From NCBI RefSeq assembly GCF_000165485.1, contig NC_014623.1, positions 3,491,501 to 3,555,500 of the forward strand: a DNA stretch of 64,000 nt, given 5' to 3'. The position numbers and the translations under genes were made by a program. Source of the stretch: Stigmatella aurantiaca DW4/3-1 (GTDB lineage Bacteria; Myxococcota; Myxococcia; Myxococcales; Myxococcaceae). Under the pieces are notes generated by a model. It searched no databases. It was not told where the DNA came from and saw only the letters and a list, made by a program, of their open reading frames with translations. This document shows positions 46,975 through 54,363 of the stretch, piece by piece. How positions within the stretch are numbered: the stretch's first letter is position 1; each line of letters starts with the position of its first letter.

Positions 46975-48695
46975 GGGTGGTGACGCTCCTGCGCCGAGAG
47001 GATCTGCTTCACCCAGCCATCCAGGTCCGCCGAGGGTTCCAGGGCGAGTCCGTGGTCCCGGAGGTTGCGCCGGGCCTGAGGGGCGGTGGTGTGGAAGAGG
47101 ACGAAGAGGCCCGTCTCCGCCAGGGCCAGGGCCACCTCGGTGTCGCCGCGGACGACCGAGACGTGCCGTCCGAGATCAAAGAGGCGGCGCTCCAACTGGA
47201 AGGCCCGCTCCTCGGCGTCCGGCGCATCGGGCAACAGGAAGACGCCTCCTGGCTGGCCCAGGCGCGCGCGCCGCTCCTCGGCCGTGATGAGGGAGCCCAC
47301 CTGGGCGCGTCCCGCGCGGGCCCCCGCGGGCCCCAGAATCATCCCGGCGGCGACCGTGTCGTGCGTGAGCGCGTCGATGACGATGAAGGATCCGGTGCGG
47401 CGGTTGACCCGGTAGGAATCGCAGAGCAGCGGCCGTTTGCACACCAGGTGCACCTTGCCGATGTCGTTGAGCGACAGCGACTCCGCGGGAACCTCGGAGA
47501 GGTTCTCGAGATCCATGCGCCAGAGCACTTGCTCGATGGTGGTGGGCACCGTGCGGGTCGTGTGCTTCACCAGGTACCGGCGGCTCCGGTCCAGGGGCTG
47601 CTCCCCGAACCACACCAGCATGGCCTCCAACTGGTGGAGGACGGCGGGCGGCTGCTCGAGGTGGGTGATGACGTCGCCCCGGCTGATGTCCACCTCGTCG
47701 GCGAGCCGCAGGGTGACCGAGTGGGGGGCACCCTGTTGCTCCTGGCTCCCCTCGAAGGTGTCGATGGCGGTCACGCGGGTGCGCCGCTGGGAGGGCAGGA
47801 CCATGACCTCATCGCCCACCCGGACGGAGCCCGAGGCGATCTGTCCGGCGAAGCCCCGGTAGTTCTGGTGCGGACGCAGCACGTACTGGACAGGGAAGCG
47901 CAGCGGGGCCGCATCCAGGTGGCGCTGGTGGGGAAGGGACTCCAGCCACGCCAGGAGCGTGCCCCCCTCGTGCCAGGGCGTCCGGGTGCTCGCCTGGGTG
48001 ATGTTGTCTCCCTGGCGGGCGCTGACGGGAAAGAGGCGGATCTGGGTGAAGCCGAGCGGCCGCGCGAAATCGGCGAGCTCGCGGCCGATGCGCTCGAAGA
48101 CGGCACGGTCGAAATCCACCATGTCCATCTTGTTCACCGCCACCGCCAGGTACGGAATGCCCAGCAGTGAGGCGATGTACGCATGGCGCCGCGTCTGGGG
48201 CAGCACGCCCAGCCGTGCGTCCGCGAGGATGACCGCCGCATCCGCCGTGGAGGCCCCGGTGGCCATGTTGCGTGTGTACTGGATGTGGCCCGGGGTGTCC
48301 GCGACGATGACCTTGCGGCGAGGCGTGGAGAAGTAGCGGTACGCCACGTCGATGGTGATGCCCTGCTCACGCTCGGCCCGCAGGCCGTCGGTGAAGAGCG
48401 AGAAGTCGATGTCCTCCCCGGGAATCGGTCCCGCGGCGGCGTTCTGGAGCCCCTGGGTCAGGGTGCCCACGGCGCCGTTCGTTGCCTCCGCGGCCGCCGC
48501 GCGCTTGGCGGTGGCCCGCCGGACGGCGGAGATCTGATCCTCGAAGAGGCCGTCGCACTCATAAAGGAGCCGGCCGATGAGCGTGGACTTGCCGTCGTCG
48601 ACGGAGCCCACGACCACCAGGCGCAGCAGCTCCTTGTCCGCGTGCGCCGCCAGGAACACCGACACGTCGGTGATGGGCTGGAGTGAGGTGTTCAT
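46971..48695 (-). CDS. cysN: Sulfate adenylyltransferase large subunit CysN with relic APS-kinase tail
   Basis: A 574-residue GTPase that drives ATP sulfurylase. The G motifs are G1 GSVDDGKST, G3 DTPGH and G4 NKMD in the N-terminal third, followed by two beta-barrel EF-Tu-like domains. Beyond about residue 478 a 96-residue tail follows the pattern of the APS-kinase domain found in CysNC fusions: LERRLFDLGRHVSVVRGD and ALAETGLFVLFHT correspond to the helix after the P-loop and to the later strand. However, the P-loop (normally GLSGSGKS) is replaced by PDAPDAEE, and the segment that binds APS is missing. The tail is about half the normal 190 residues. It cannot be an active kinase. Its gene starts at the cysD stop (TAATG). 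Confidence 0.93.
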   Translation of the reverse strand: MNTSLQPITDVSVFLAAHADKELLRLVVVGSVDDGKSTLIGRLLYECDGLFEDQISAVRRATAKRAAAAEATNGAVGTLTQGLQNAAAGPIPGEDIDFSLFTDGLRAEREQGITIDVAYRYFSTPRRKVIVADTPGHIQYTRNMATGASTADAAVILADARLGVLPQTRRHAYIASLLGIPYLAVAVNKMDMVDFDRAVFERIGRELADFARPLGFTQIRLFPVSARQGDNITQASTRTPWHEGGTLLAWLESLPHQRHLDAAPLRFPVQYVLRPHQNYRGFAGQIASGSVRVGDEVMVLPSQRRTRVTAIDTFEGSQEQQGAPHSVTLRLADEVDISRGDVITHLEQPPAVLHQLEAMLVWFGEQPLDRSRRYLVKHTTRTVPTTIEQVLWRMDLENLSEVPAESLSLNDIGKVHLVCKRPLLCDSYRVNRRTGSFIVIDALTHDTVAAGMILGPAGARAGRAQVGSLITAEERRARLGQPGGVFLLPDAPDAEERAFQLERRLFDLGRHVSVVRGDTEVALALAETGLFVLFHTTAPQARRNLRDHGLALEPSADLDGWVKQILSAQERHHP

Positions 48696-49612
48696 TAGAA
48701 GTAGCCCTCCCGCTTCTTGAGCTCCATCGAGCCTTCTTCGTCGTGATCGATGAGCCGGCCCTGCCGCTCGGACTGGCGGGCGTTGACCATTTCCAGGATG
48801 ACTTCGCCGACCGTGGTGGCGGCGGACTCGATGGCGCCGCTGAGCGGATAGCAGCCCAGCGTCCGGAAGCGCACCCGCTTCATCGAAGGCTTCTCCCCGG
48901 GGCGCAGCCGCATCCGCTCATCGTCGATCATGATGAGGTTGCCACTGCGCTCCACCACGGGGCGCTCGGCGGCGAAGTAGAGCGGCACGACGGGGATCTT
49001 CTCCTGGAGGATGTAGTGCCAGACGTCGAGCTCGGTCCAGTTGGAGAGCGGGAAGACGCGCATGCTCTCCCCGGCGTCGATGCGGCCGTTGTAGAGGTTC
49101 CACAGTTCGGGCCGCTGACGACGCGGATCCCACTGTCCGTGGCGGTCCCGGAAGGAGAAGACGCGCTCCTTGGCGCGTGACTTCTCTTCGTCCCGGCGAG
49201 CCCCTCCGAACGCCGCGTCGAAGCCGTGCTGGGCCAGGGCTTCCAGCAGCGCCTGCGTCTTCATCGCGTGGGTGTACTTCTGGCTGCCATGGTCAAACGG
49301 GTTGATGCCCTCGGCGAGCGCCTTGCGGTTCTGGTGCACGAGCAACCGGAAGCCATGCTGGGCGGTGAACTGATCCCGGAAGGTGTACATGTCCCGGAAC
49401 TTCCACGTCGTGTCCACGTGGAGCAGCGGGAAGGGCAGGGGTGCCGGGTGGAAGGCCTTGCGCGCCAGGTGCAGCAGCACCTGAGAGTCCTTGCCAATGC
49501 TGTAGAGCATCACCGGATTGGCGAACTCCGCCACCGTCTCGCGCAGGATGTGGATGCTCTCCGCCTCCAGGACGGTGAGGTGGGACAGATGCGCGGATGT
49601 GGACTCACTCAT
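48695..49612 (-). CDS. cysD: Sulfate adenylyltransferase small subunit CysD
   Basis: A 305-residue PP-loop enzyme that joins sulfate and ATP to APS. The PP-loop is [20 protein letters not shown] (SxGKDS), followed by [16 protein letters not shown] and [15 protein letters not shown]. The C-terminal half has [15 protein letters not shown] and [11 protein letters not shown], both typical of CysD. Length is that of the family. The gene overlaps its upstream neighbour by eight bases and its TAA stop shares the A of the cysN ATG. This is the enzyme that commits imported sulfate to assimilation. Confidence 0.96.
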   Translation of the reverse strand: MSESTSAHLSHLTVLEAESIHILRETVAEFANPVMLYSIGKDSQVLLHLARKAFHPAPLPFPLLHVDTTWKFRDMYTFRDQFTAQHGFRLLVHQNRKALAEGINPFDHGSQKYTHAMKTQALLEALAQHGFDAAFGGARRDEEKSRAKERVFSFRDRHGQWDPRRQRPELWNLYNGRIDAGESMRVFPLSNWTELDVWHYILQEKIPVVPLYFAAERPVVERSGNLIMIDDERMRLRPGEKPSMKRVRFRTLGCYPLSGAIESAATTVGEVILEMVNARQSERQGRLIDHDEEGSMELKKREGYF

Positions 49613-50408
49613 GGCCGCCCTCCGCGACCTGCAAAAGGGGAAAGTCCGCGGCCGTGGGTCTCATGGCCAGCGAGCGCAGTTGCGAGCGCAGGGAGACGAC
49701 GGCGCCCACGACGAGCAGCGCGGGGGAGCCCACGTCTGCCTCGCGCGCTTGCCCGGCGATGCTGGACAGGGGGGCTTCGACCACGCGTTGGTGCTCCCAG
49801 GTGCCTGCCTCCACCACGGCGGCGGGGGTGGTGGGAGCGCGTCCCGCCGACATCAGGGCATGGGCCGTCTCTTCCAGGCGGCCCCCCGCCATGAACAGCA
49901 CCAGGGTCTCCGCCCGGGCGAGGTGCTGCCAGTCAGGGGCTCCCGCTCCCTCCGTGCGGTGCGCGGTGGCGAACGTCACCGAGCCGGACAGGCCCCGATG
50001 GGTGATGGGGATGGCCGCCGCCGCGGGAACGGCCGCCAGGCTGGAGACGCCCGGGACGACCTCGTAGGGGATGCCCGCCGCTTCGAGCGCGAGCGCTTCC
50101 TCACCCCCGCGGCCGAAGACGAACGGATCTCCCCCCTTGAGCCGCACCACGGTGCGTCCCAGCCGGGCCTGGGCGATGAGCAGGGTGTGAATGTCCTCCT
50201 GCCGCACCGACTCGCCGCCACCCTCCTTGCCCACATAGAGGATGCGGGCGTGGGGGCGGGCGTGCTCCAGCACCGCCGGGTGGATGAGACGGTCGTGCAC
50301 CACGGTGTCGGCTTCCGCGAGCAGGCGTGCCGCGCGAAGCGTCAACAAGCCCGGGTCTCCCGGCCCCGCGCCGACGAGGTAGACACATCCCTTGGTACGC
50401 CGGCTCAT
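49605..50408 (-). CDS. cobA: Uroporphyrinogen-III C-methyltransferase (SUMT)
   Basis: A 267-residue SAM methyltransferase that turns uroporphyrinogen III into precorrin-2. Marks of the family are [37 protein letters not shown] and [23 protein letters not shown]. It corresponds to the C-terminal half of enterobacterial CysG; here it is a separate gene placed after the other half. Its position in the sulfate operon shows its job is siroheme for CysI rather than cobalamin. The ATG overlaps the preceding stop by four bases. Confidence 0.94.
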   Translation of the reverse strand: MSRRTKGCVYLVGAGPGDPGLLTLRAARLLAEADTVVHDRLIHPAVLEHARPHARILYVGKEGGGESVRQEDIHTLLIAQARLGRTVVRLKGGDPFVFGRGGEEALALEAAGIPYEVVPGVSSLAAVPAAAAIPITHRGLSGSVTFATAHRTEGAGAPDWQHLARAETLVLFMAGGRLEETAHALMSAGRAPTTPAAVVEAGTWEHQRVVEAPLSSIAGQAREADVGSPALLVVGAVVSLRSQLRSLAMRPTAADFPLLQVAEGGHE

Positions 50409-51049
50409 GTCTTCTCTCCCAAAGCCTTCAGCTCCTCACGAATGCAGGTCCATGCGTGCCGGCGTTGGCCACGTGCCAGCCGGCCGCAGATGTCATCGTC
50501 CACCAGCCGCTTCAGCAGGCGGCTGCGGCCCGCCCCCCGGGGCAGGTGCTCCCGGAAGTGGCCACTGAGGCGCGCCACCCACACGTGGTGGCGCCCAATG
50601 TGCTCCATCAGTTGCCGCCGCAGACCGCGCGCCAGCGCCGGGGCCATGCCCTGGGTGGAGACCGCCACGGTGATGGGCCCCCGCCGCCCCACCGAGGGCA
50701 GCGTGAAGTCGCACAGGTCCGGCTCATCCGCGGCGTTCAGCAGGATGCCGAGCGCCCGCGTCTCCTCGGCGACCGCCTGGCTCACTTGGCGGTCATCCGT
50801 GGCCACGAAGACGAGGGCATGGCCGGCGGCATCTCCGGGGCGGTAGGCGCGCTCCAGCAACTCCAGGCGTTGCTCCGAGGCGAGCCGCCGGAGGGTGTCC
50901 GTCGCCTCGGGGGCGACCATGCGCAGCCGGGCTCCCGCCTCGAGAAGCTGGAGGGCTCGGCTCTCGGCGATGAGGCCCGCGCCGATGAGCAGGACACGCT
51001 TGCCTCGCAACTGGAGGCAGACGGGATAGTCGATGGACGCGGAGACCAT
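50405..51049 (-). CDS. Precorrin-2 dehydrogenase/siroheme synthase N-terminal type (CysG-N/SirC-like)
   Basis: A 214-residue Rossmann-fold enzyme. The NAD motif RVLLIGAGLIAESRALQLLEAGA near the start, FVATDDRQVSQAVAEETRALGI and DLCDFTLPSVGRRGPITVAVSTQGMAPALARGLR in the middle match the CysG N-terminal/Met8 family, which oxidises precorrin-2 to sirohydrochlorin and may also insert iron. No separate ferrochelatase gene is present in the operon, so this protein may do both steps. It lies 18 bases after cysH and overlaps the SUMT gene by four bases. Confidence 0.92.
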   Translation of the reverse strand: MVSASIDYPVCLQLRGKRVLLIGAGLIAESRALQLLEAGARLRMVAPEATDTLRRLASEQRLELLERAYRPGDAAGHALVFVATDDRQVSQAVAEETRALGILLNAADEPDLCDFTLPSVGRRGPITVAVSTQGMAPALARGLRRQLMEHIGRHHVWVARLSGHFREHLPRGAGRSRLLKRLVDDDICGRLARGQRRHAWTCIREELKALGEKT

Positions 51050-51067
51050 GACGTGTCGTCCAGAGGC

Positions 51068-51808
51068 TCAGCGGCGCACGTGCAAGCCGCACTCGCGGTT
51101 GGCCGCGGACTCCCACCACCAGCGGCCAGCGCGCTCGTCCTCGTAGGGCTTCACGGCGCGCGTGCAGGGGGCGCAGCCAATGGAGGGGTAGCCGCGATCG
51201 TGGAGGACGTTGTACGGCACGCCGTTCTCCTGGATGTAGCTCCACACCTGCCGGGCGCTCCACGAGACCAGGGGGTTGAGCTTGAAGAGGCCGCCGTGAT
51301 CCATGTCCCGCTCGAGGGCCTCTACCTCCGTCCGGGTCACGGACTGCTCGCGGCGCAGCCCCGTGACCCACGCCTGCCGGCCGCGGAGGGCGCGCCCGAG
51401 CGGCTCCACCTTGCGGATGCCGCAGCACTGCTTGCGCGCCTCGATGCTCTTGCGGAAGGAGAAATGGCCCTGGGTGGAGACGAGCGTCTCCACGCGCTCC
51501 CGGTCCGGGAAGAACGTCTCCACATCCAGCCCGTAACGGTTGCGCAGCACCTCGCTGACCTCATACGTCTCGGGGGGCAGTCGGCCGGTGTCGAGGGTGA
51601 ACAGGCGCACACTGGGGGCATGCTTTCGCGCCAGATCGATGAGCACCACATCCTCGGCCCCGAAGCTCACCGCCATGGCCGCGCTCGCGCCGAAACGGGC
51701 CTCGGCCCAGGTGAGAATCTGCTCGGCGGGGGCGTTTTTCAGCTCAGCAGATGCGGCAAGGAACTCTTCCTGGGACAACACGCTGGGGGAGGGATTCGCC
51801 TGCGACAT
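51068..51808 (-). CDS. cysH: APS-type sulfonucleotide reductase CysH (4Fe-4S)
   Basis: A 246-residue thioredoxin-dependent reductase, first gene of the operon. The PP-loop region is VSFGAEDVVLID, and the C-terminal catalytic cysteine is C240 in ECGLH. The 4Fe-4S cysteine set is complete: C128 and C129 in KQCCGIRK, C212 and C215 in SIGCAPC. In the known family this CC...CXXC set marks reductases that use APS (plant/Pseudomonas type), while PAPS-specific enzymes such as E. coli CysH lack it. The substrate is thus probably APS, which agrees with the absence of cysC. The ATG at 51808 has GGAG six bases upstream; the longer frame (to 51922) has no domain before it. Confidence 0.94.
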   Translation of the reverse strand: MSQANPSPSVLSQEEFLAASAELKNAPAEQILTWAEARFGASAAMAVSFGAEDVVLIDLARKHAPSVRLFTLDTGRLPPETYEVSEVLRNRYGLDVETFFPDRERVETLVSTQGHFSFRKSIEARKQCCGIRKVEPLGRALRGRQAWVTGLRREQSVTRTEVEALERDMDHGGLFKLNPLVSWSARQVWSYIQENGVPYNVLHDRGYPSIGCAPCTRAVKPYEDERAGRWWWESAANRECGLHVRR

Positions 51809-51966
51809 CGGAGCTCCAAGAGACGGAAAACAGAACGGCCAACCCCTCCTCCAGAAAGGCGACTCACCGGCGCGGCAAAGATGGGTGGGTTTTGTCGGAA
51901 GACTGGGGCTACCCGAGAGCACTCGGCCATTGCGAGGGGCAGAACGGGCGGCGGCATGGTTCGCAA

Positions 51967-51995
51967 AGGCTACCGGCCCAGGGTAGGCGAGTCAA
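51967..51995 (-). promoter_or_regulatory. Predicted promoter of the cysH-cysA operon
   Basis: On the minus strand TTGACT (complement of 51990-51995) and TAGCCT (complement of 51967-51972) stand 17 bases apart, about 160 bases before the cysH start. The long leader in between shows no obvious riboswitch. The -10 match is modest. Confidence 0.4.
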
Positions 51996-52004
51996 CGGAG
52001 GCTT

Positions 52005-52020
52005 ATCCAATAAAGCGGAC
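52005..52020. promoter_or_regulatory. Operator-like motif upstream of the cys operon promoter
   Basis: ATCCAATAAAGCGGAC at 52005-52020 matches the palindrome before the carbonic anhydrase gene (ATCCGTTATAGCGGAT at 9360-9375) in 12 of 16 positions, in the same orientation on the plus strand, and both genes read from the minus strand. Here it lies just upstream of the -35 box. Confidence 0.35.
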
Positions 52021-52070
52021 GCCCCCCTTGACTGGCAGGTGTCCGGACGCTCAGCCGGCAGGTGCCGGAT

Positions 52071-53771
52071 TCAGGGCCAGAGGGGGGCTGCCTCCGTCTG
52101 ATCTGGCTGGGTGTCGTCCATGACAGGCAAGAGGATGAAGAAGGTCGAGCCCCGCCCCAACTCGCTCTCGACATGAAACTCGCCGCCCAGGGCGGTGATG
52201 ATGCTGTGGCAGACCGAGAGGCCCATCCCGGTGCCCTCTCCCGCGGGCTTGGTGGTGAAGAACGGCTCGAAGATGCGCGGCAGGTTCTCCTGGGCGATGC
52301 CACAGCCCGTGTCGCTCACCTCCACCTGCACACGGCCGGGACCGCTGAGGCGGGTCAGGATGCGGATCTCGTTTGCCTCCTTGCCCCCTTGGGTGATGGC
52401 ATGCGCCGCGTTGATGAGGAGGTTGAGGAAGACCTGCCCCAGGCGTGTCGGGTTGCCCTTGACCCGTGGCAGGTGGCCGTAGTCCTCGACCAGCCGGGCC
52501 CGGGCCCGGAGCTCCCGCTCGGCCAGCTTGACCGCGCCGCGGACGACTTCACTCAGATCCACCGGCTCCGTGTTCATGTCATCCGGGCGGGACAGCGTCT
52601 TGAGGTCCTTCACGATGAGGCGCACCCGCTCGGCCCCTTCTCGCGCCGAGGTCAGCGCATCCATCATCTCCCGCTTCTCTTCCTCGGAGAGCGGTTCCCG
52701 GTCCGGCTGCAACTCCCGGTGCAGGTAGTTGAGGTTGCTGAGGACATAGGAGAGGGGGTTGTTGATCTCATGGCCGACCCCCGCGGCCAGCCGGCCCATG
52801 GAGGCCAGCCGGTCCGCGAAGATCAACTGGGACTGGGCTGCCTTCAGCTGGTCCAGGCTGTCCTGGAGCTGGGTATTGGCCTGCTCCAGCTGTGCCGTGC
52901 GGGTGAGGACCGTCTCTTCCAGGAGCGCGTTGTAGTGGCGGAACTGCTGCTCGGTCACCTCGGCTTCGGCCTTCATGAGCCGCTGCTTCTCCTCGAGCGT
53001 TTTCTTCAGCTCGGAGGCCATCTGGTTGAACGCATGGGCCAGCGTTCCCAACTCGTCCTGGCGGTCCTCCGGGAGCTTGACCTCGAAGTTCCCCTCGCCG
53101 ATGCGGCGCGCCGCCAGCATCAGGTCCTTCAAGGCCCTGTCCATGGGCGGCAGGATGATGAGCACCAGTCCCAGCAGCAGGGCGCACGAGAGCGTGGGAA
53201 GGATGAGCGCCAGCCATTTCTGGCCATTCAGCCGACTCTGAGACCTGCCCAGTTGCAGGCGCCGCTCATGGAATTCCTCCTCTTGCGCCGCCGTGATGTG
53301 CCGGCCGACAGTCTGCTCGAACTCATCGAGCAGGTGCTTCTCCACGGTGAGCAGCTTTGCCTCCTCGGGGAGGGCGCGCACCTGCTCCGCGACGTCGATG
53401 GTCCAGAGGCGCAGGTTCAGGAGGGCCGCTTCGGTTTCCGCCCACTCCTCGGTGCGATCCGGCATCCCCAGCTCTTTTTCCTGGGAGGTGGCCTGCTGGA
53501 GGAAGGCCTCTTCCTGGGAGATGTTCTCTTGCATCTCCTTCTGGAGCCCGGCGGGGTTTCCTCCCTGTTCTTTTGTTCGCAGCAGGTTGCGCAGGTACTG
53601 CTCCGCTGCTTGGTGCAGGCGCCCGAAGCTCTCGCCCTGTCCCTGGATGAGCAGGAGCCGGTCTCGCGACACCTTGCCCCGGTGCGTGGAGACCAGGAGT
53701 GTCAGGCCCATGAGGAGCACCAGCCCCGTGGTCAATCCCACGATCAGGAGCACCTTCCAACGGACCGTCAT
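52071..53771 (-). CDS. Membrane sensor histidine kinase
   Basis: A 566-residue kinase. Two transmembrane segments (about residues 8-28 and 188-208) enclose a helical sensor region of about 160 residues. HAMP follows (about 210-262), then a coiled coil, then HisKA with GVGHEINNPLSYV (phosphoacceptor His) and a HATPase domain with NLLINAAHAI (N box), DTGCGIA (G1) and GTGMGLSVC (G2). It resembles the orphan kinases common in myxobacteria: no receiver domain or response regulator is adjacent. The ATG at 53771 has GGGAG six bases upstream. It lies 262 bases upstream of cysH on the same strand and downstream of the glutaredoxin gene. Signal unknown. Confidence 0.9.
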   Translation of the reverse strand: MTVRWKVLLIVGLTTGLVLLMGLTLLVSTHRGKVSRDRLLLIQGQGESFGRLHQAAEQYLRNLLRTKEQGGNPAGLQKEMQENISQEEAFLQQATSQEKELGMPDRTEEWAETEAALLNLRLWTIDVAEQVRALPEEAKLLTVEKHLLDEFEQTVGRHITAAQEEEFHERRLQLGRSQSRLNGQKWLALILPTLSCALLLGLVLIILPPMDRALKDLMLAARRIGEGNFEVKLPEDRQDELGTLAHAFNQMASELKKTLEEKQRLMKAEAEVTEQQFRHYNALLEETVLTRTAQLEQANTQLQDSLDQLKAAQSQLIFADRLASMGRLAAGVGHEINNPLSYVLSNLNYLHRELQPDREPLSEEEKREMMDALTSAREGAERVRLIVKDLKTLSRPDDMNTEPVDLSEVVRGAVKLAERELRARARLVEDYGHLPRVKGNPTRLGQVFLNLLINAAHAITQGGKEANEIRILTRLSGPGRVQVEVSDTGCGIAQENLPRIFEPFFTTKPAGEGTGMGLSVCHSIITALGGEFHVESELGRGSTFFILLPVMDDTQPDQTEAAPLWP

Positions 53772-53858
53772 GTGTCTCCCGTGTGCTCGCTGAGCCTGGG
53801 GAATCCAGATTCCGAGAAATTCCTCCAAGTATGATTCAGAGACAGGCGCTGTTTCCAG

Positions 53859-54137
53859 CTAGAGACTGGGTTGAGCGCCCGAGCGTTCGAGCAGCGCCTC
53901 GAGCTGTCCTGTGTCCTCGAGTCTCTGCAATTCGTCGCTGCCGCCGATGTAACGGCCCGCGATGAAGATCTGCGGCACGGTCGTGTTCCCGCCCGAGGCG
54001 GCGATCATCTCGTCCCTCTTCGAGGGGTCGAGATCGATGGCAATCTCCTCGTAGCGAGCCCCCTTCTCATCGAGCAGCTGCTTGGCCTTCCGCGAGAATG
54101 GGCAGGTGGACTTCGTGTAGAGCGTGATGGGGACCAT
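53859..54137 (-). CDS. Glutaredoxin (class I-like fold, CPFS active site)
   Basis: A 92-residue thioredoxin-fold protein. The opening VPITLYTKSTCPFSRKAKQLL, the cis-proline motif NTTVPQIFIAGRYIGGSDEL and length are typical of GrxC-type glutaredoxins. The active site is C12-P-F-S15: the second cysteine of the usual CPYC is a serine, so the protein is limited to monothiol chemistry (deglutathionylation or Fe-S handling). The ATG at 54137 begins the fold exactly; the frame extends upstream 184 codons without recognisable content. The divergent gene is the large GH13 enzyme. Confidence 0.85.
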   Translation of the reverse strand: MVPITLYTKSTCPFSRKAKQLLDEKGARYEEIAIDLDPSKRDEMIAASGGNTTVPQIFIAGRYIGGSDELQRLEDTGQLEALLERSGAQPSL

Positions 54138-54363
54138 GACTGCCAGGGTAAGCACGCCCTGCTTTGCGTGAAGTGACCCGAGCAACCAGGGGATCGCTGC
54201 GTTGATTCGCTCGGCCCTGCTGCCCTGCGTCACGACTTCACCCCATGTATCACGGTAAAAAAATGCTGTTTCACGAGATCCGTTGGGGGCGCACGCAACT
54301 TCTCCCAGGTGAGATACGAAGATACACGCGTCATACAATATCGCACATGTGGCGGAGGCGAAC

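Noticed and set aside
51809-52070. Riboswitch (for example SAM-responsive) in the leader of the cys operon
   Set aside because: No multi-helix core matching a known riboswitch could be drawn from this leader; only a promoter and one operator-like motif were found.
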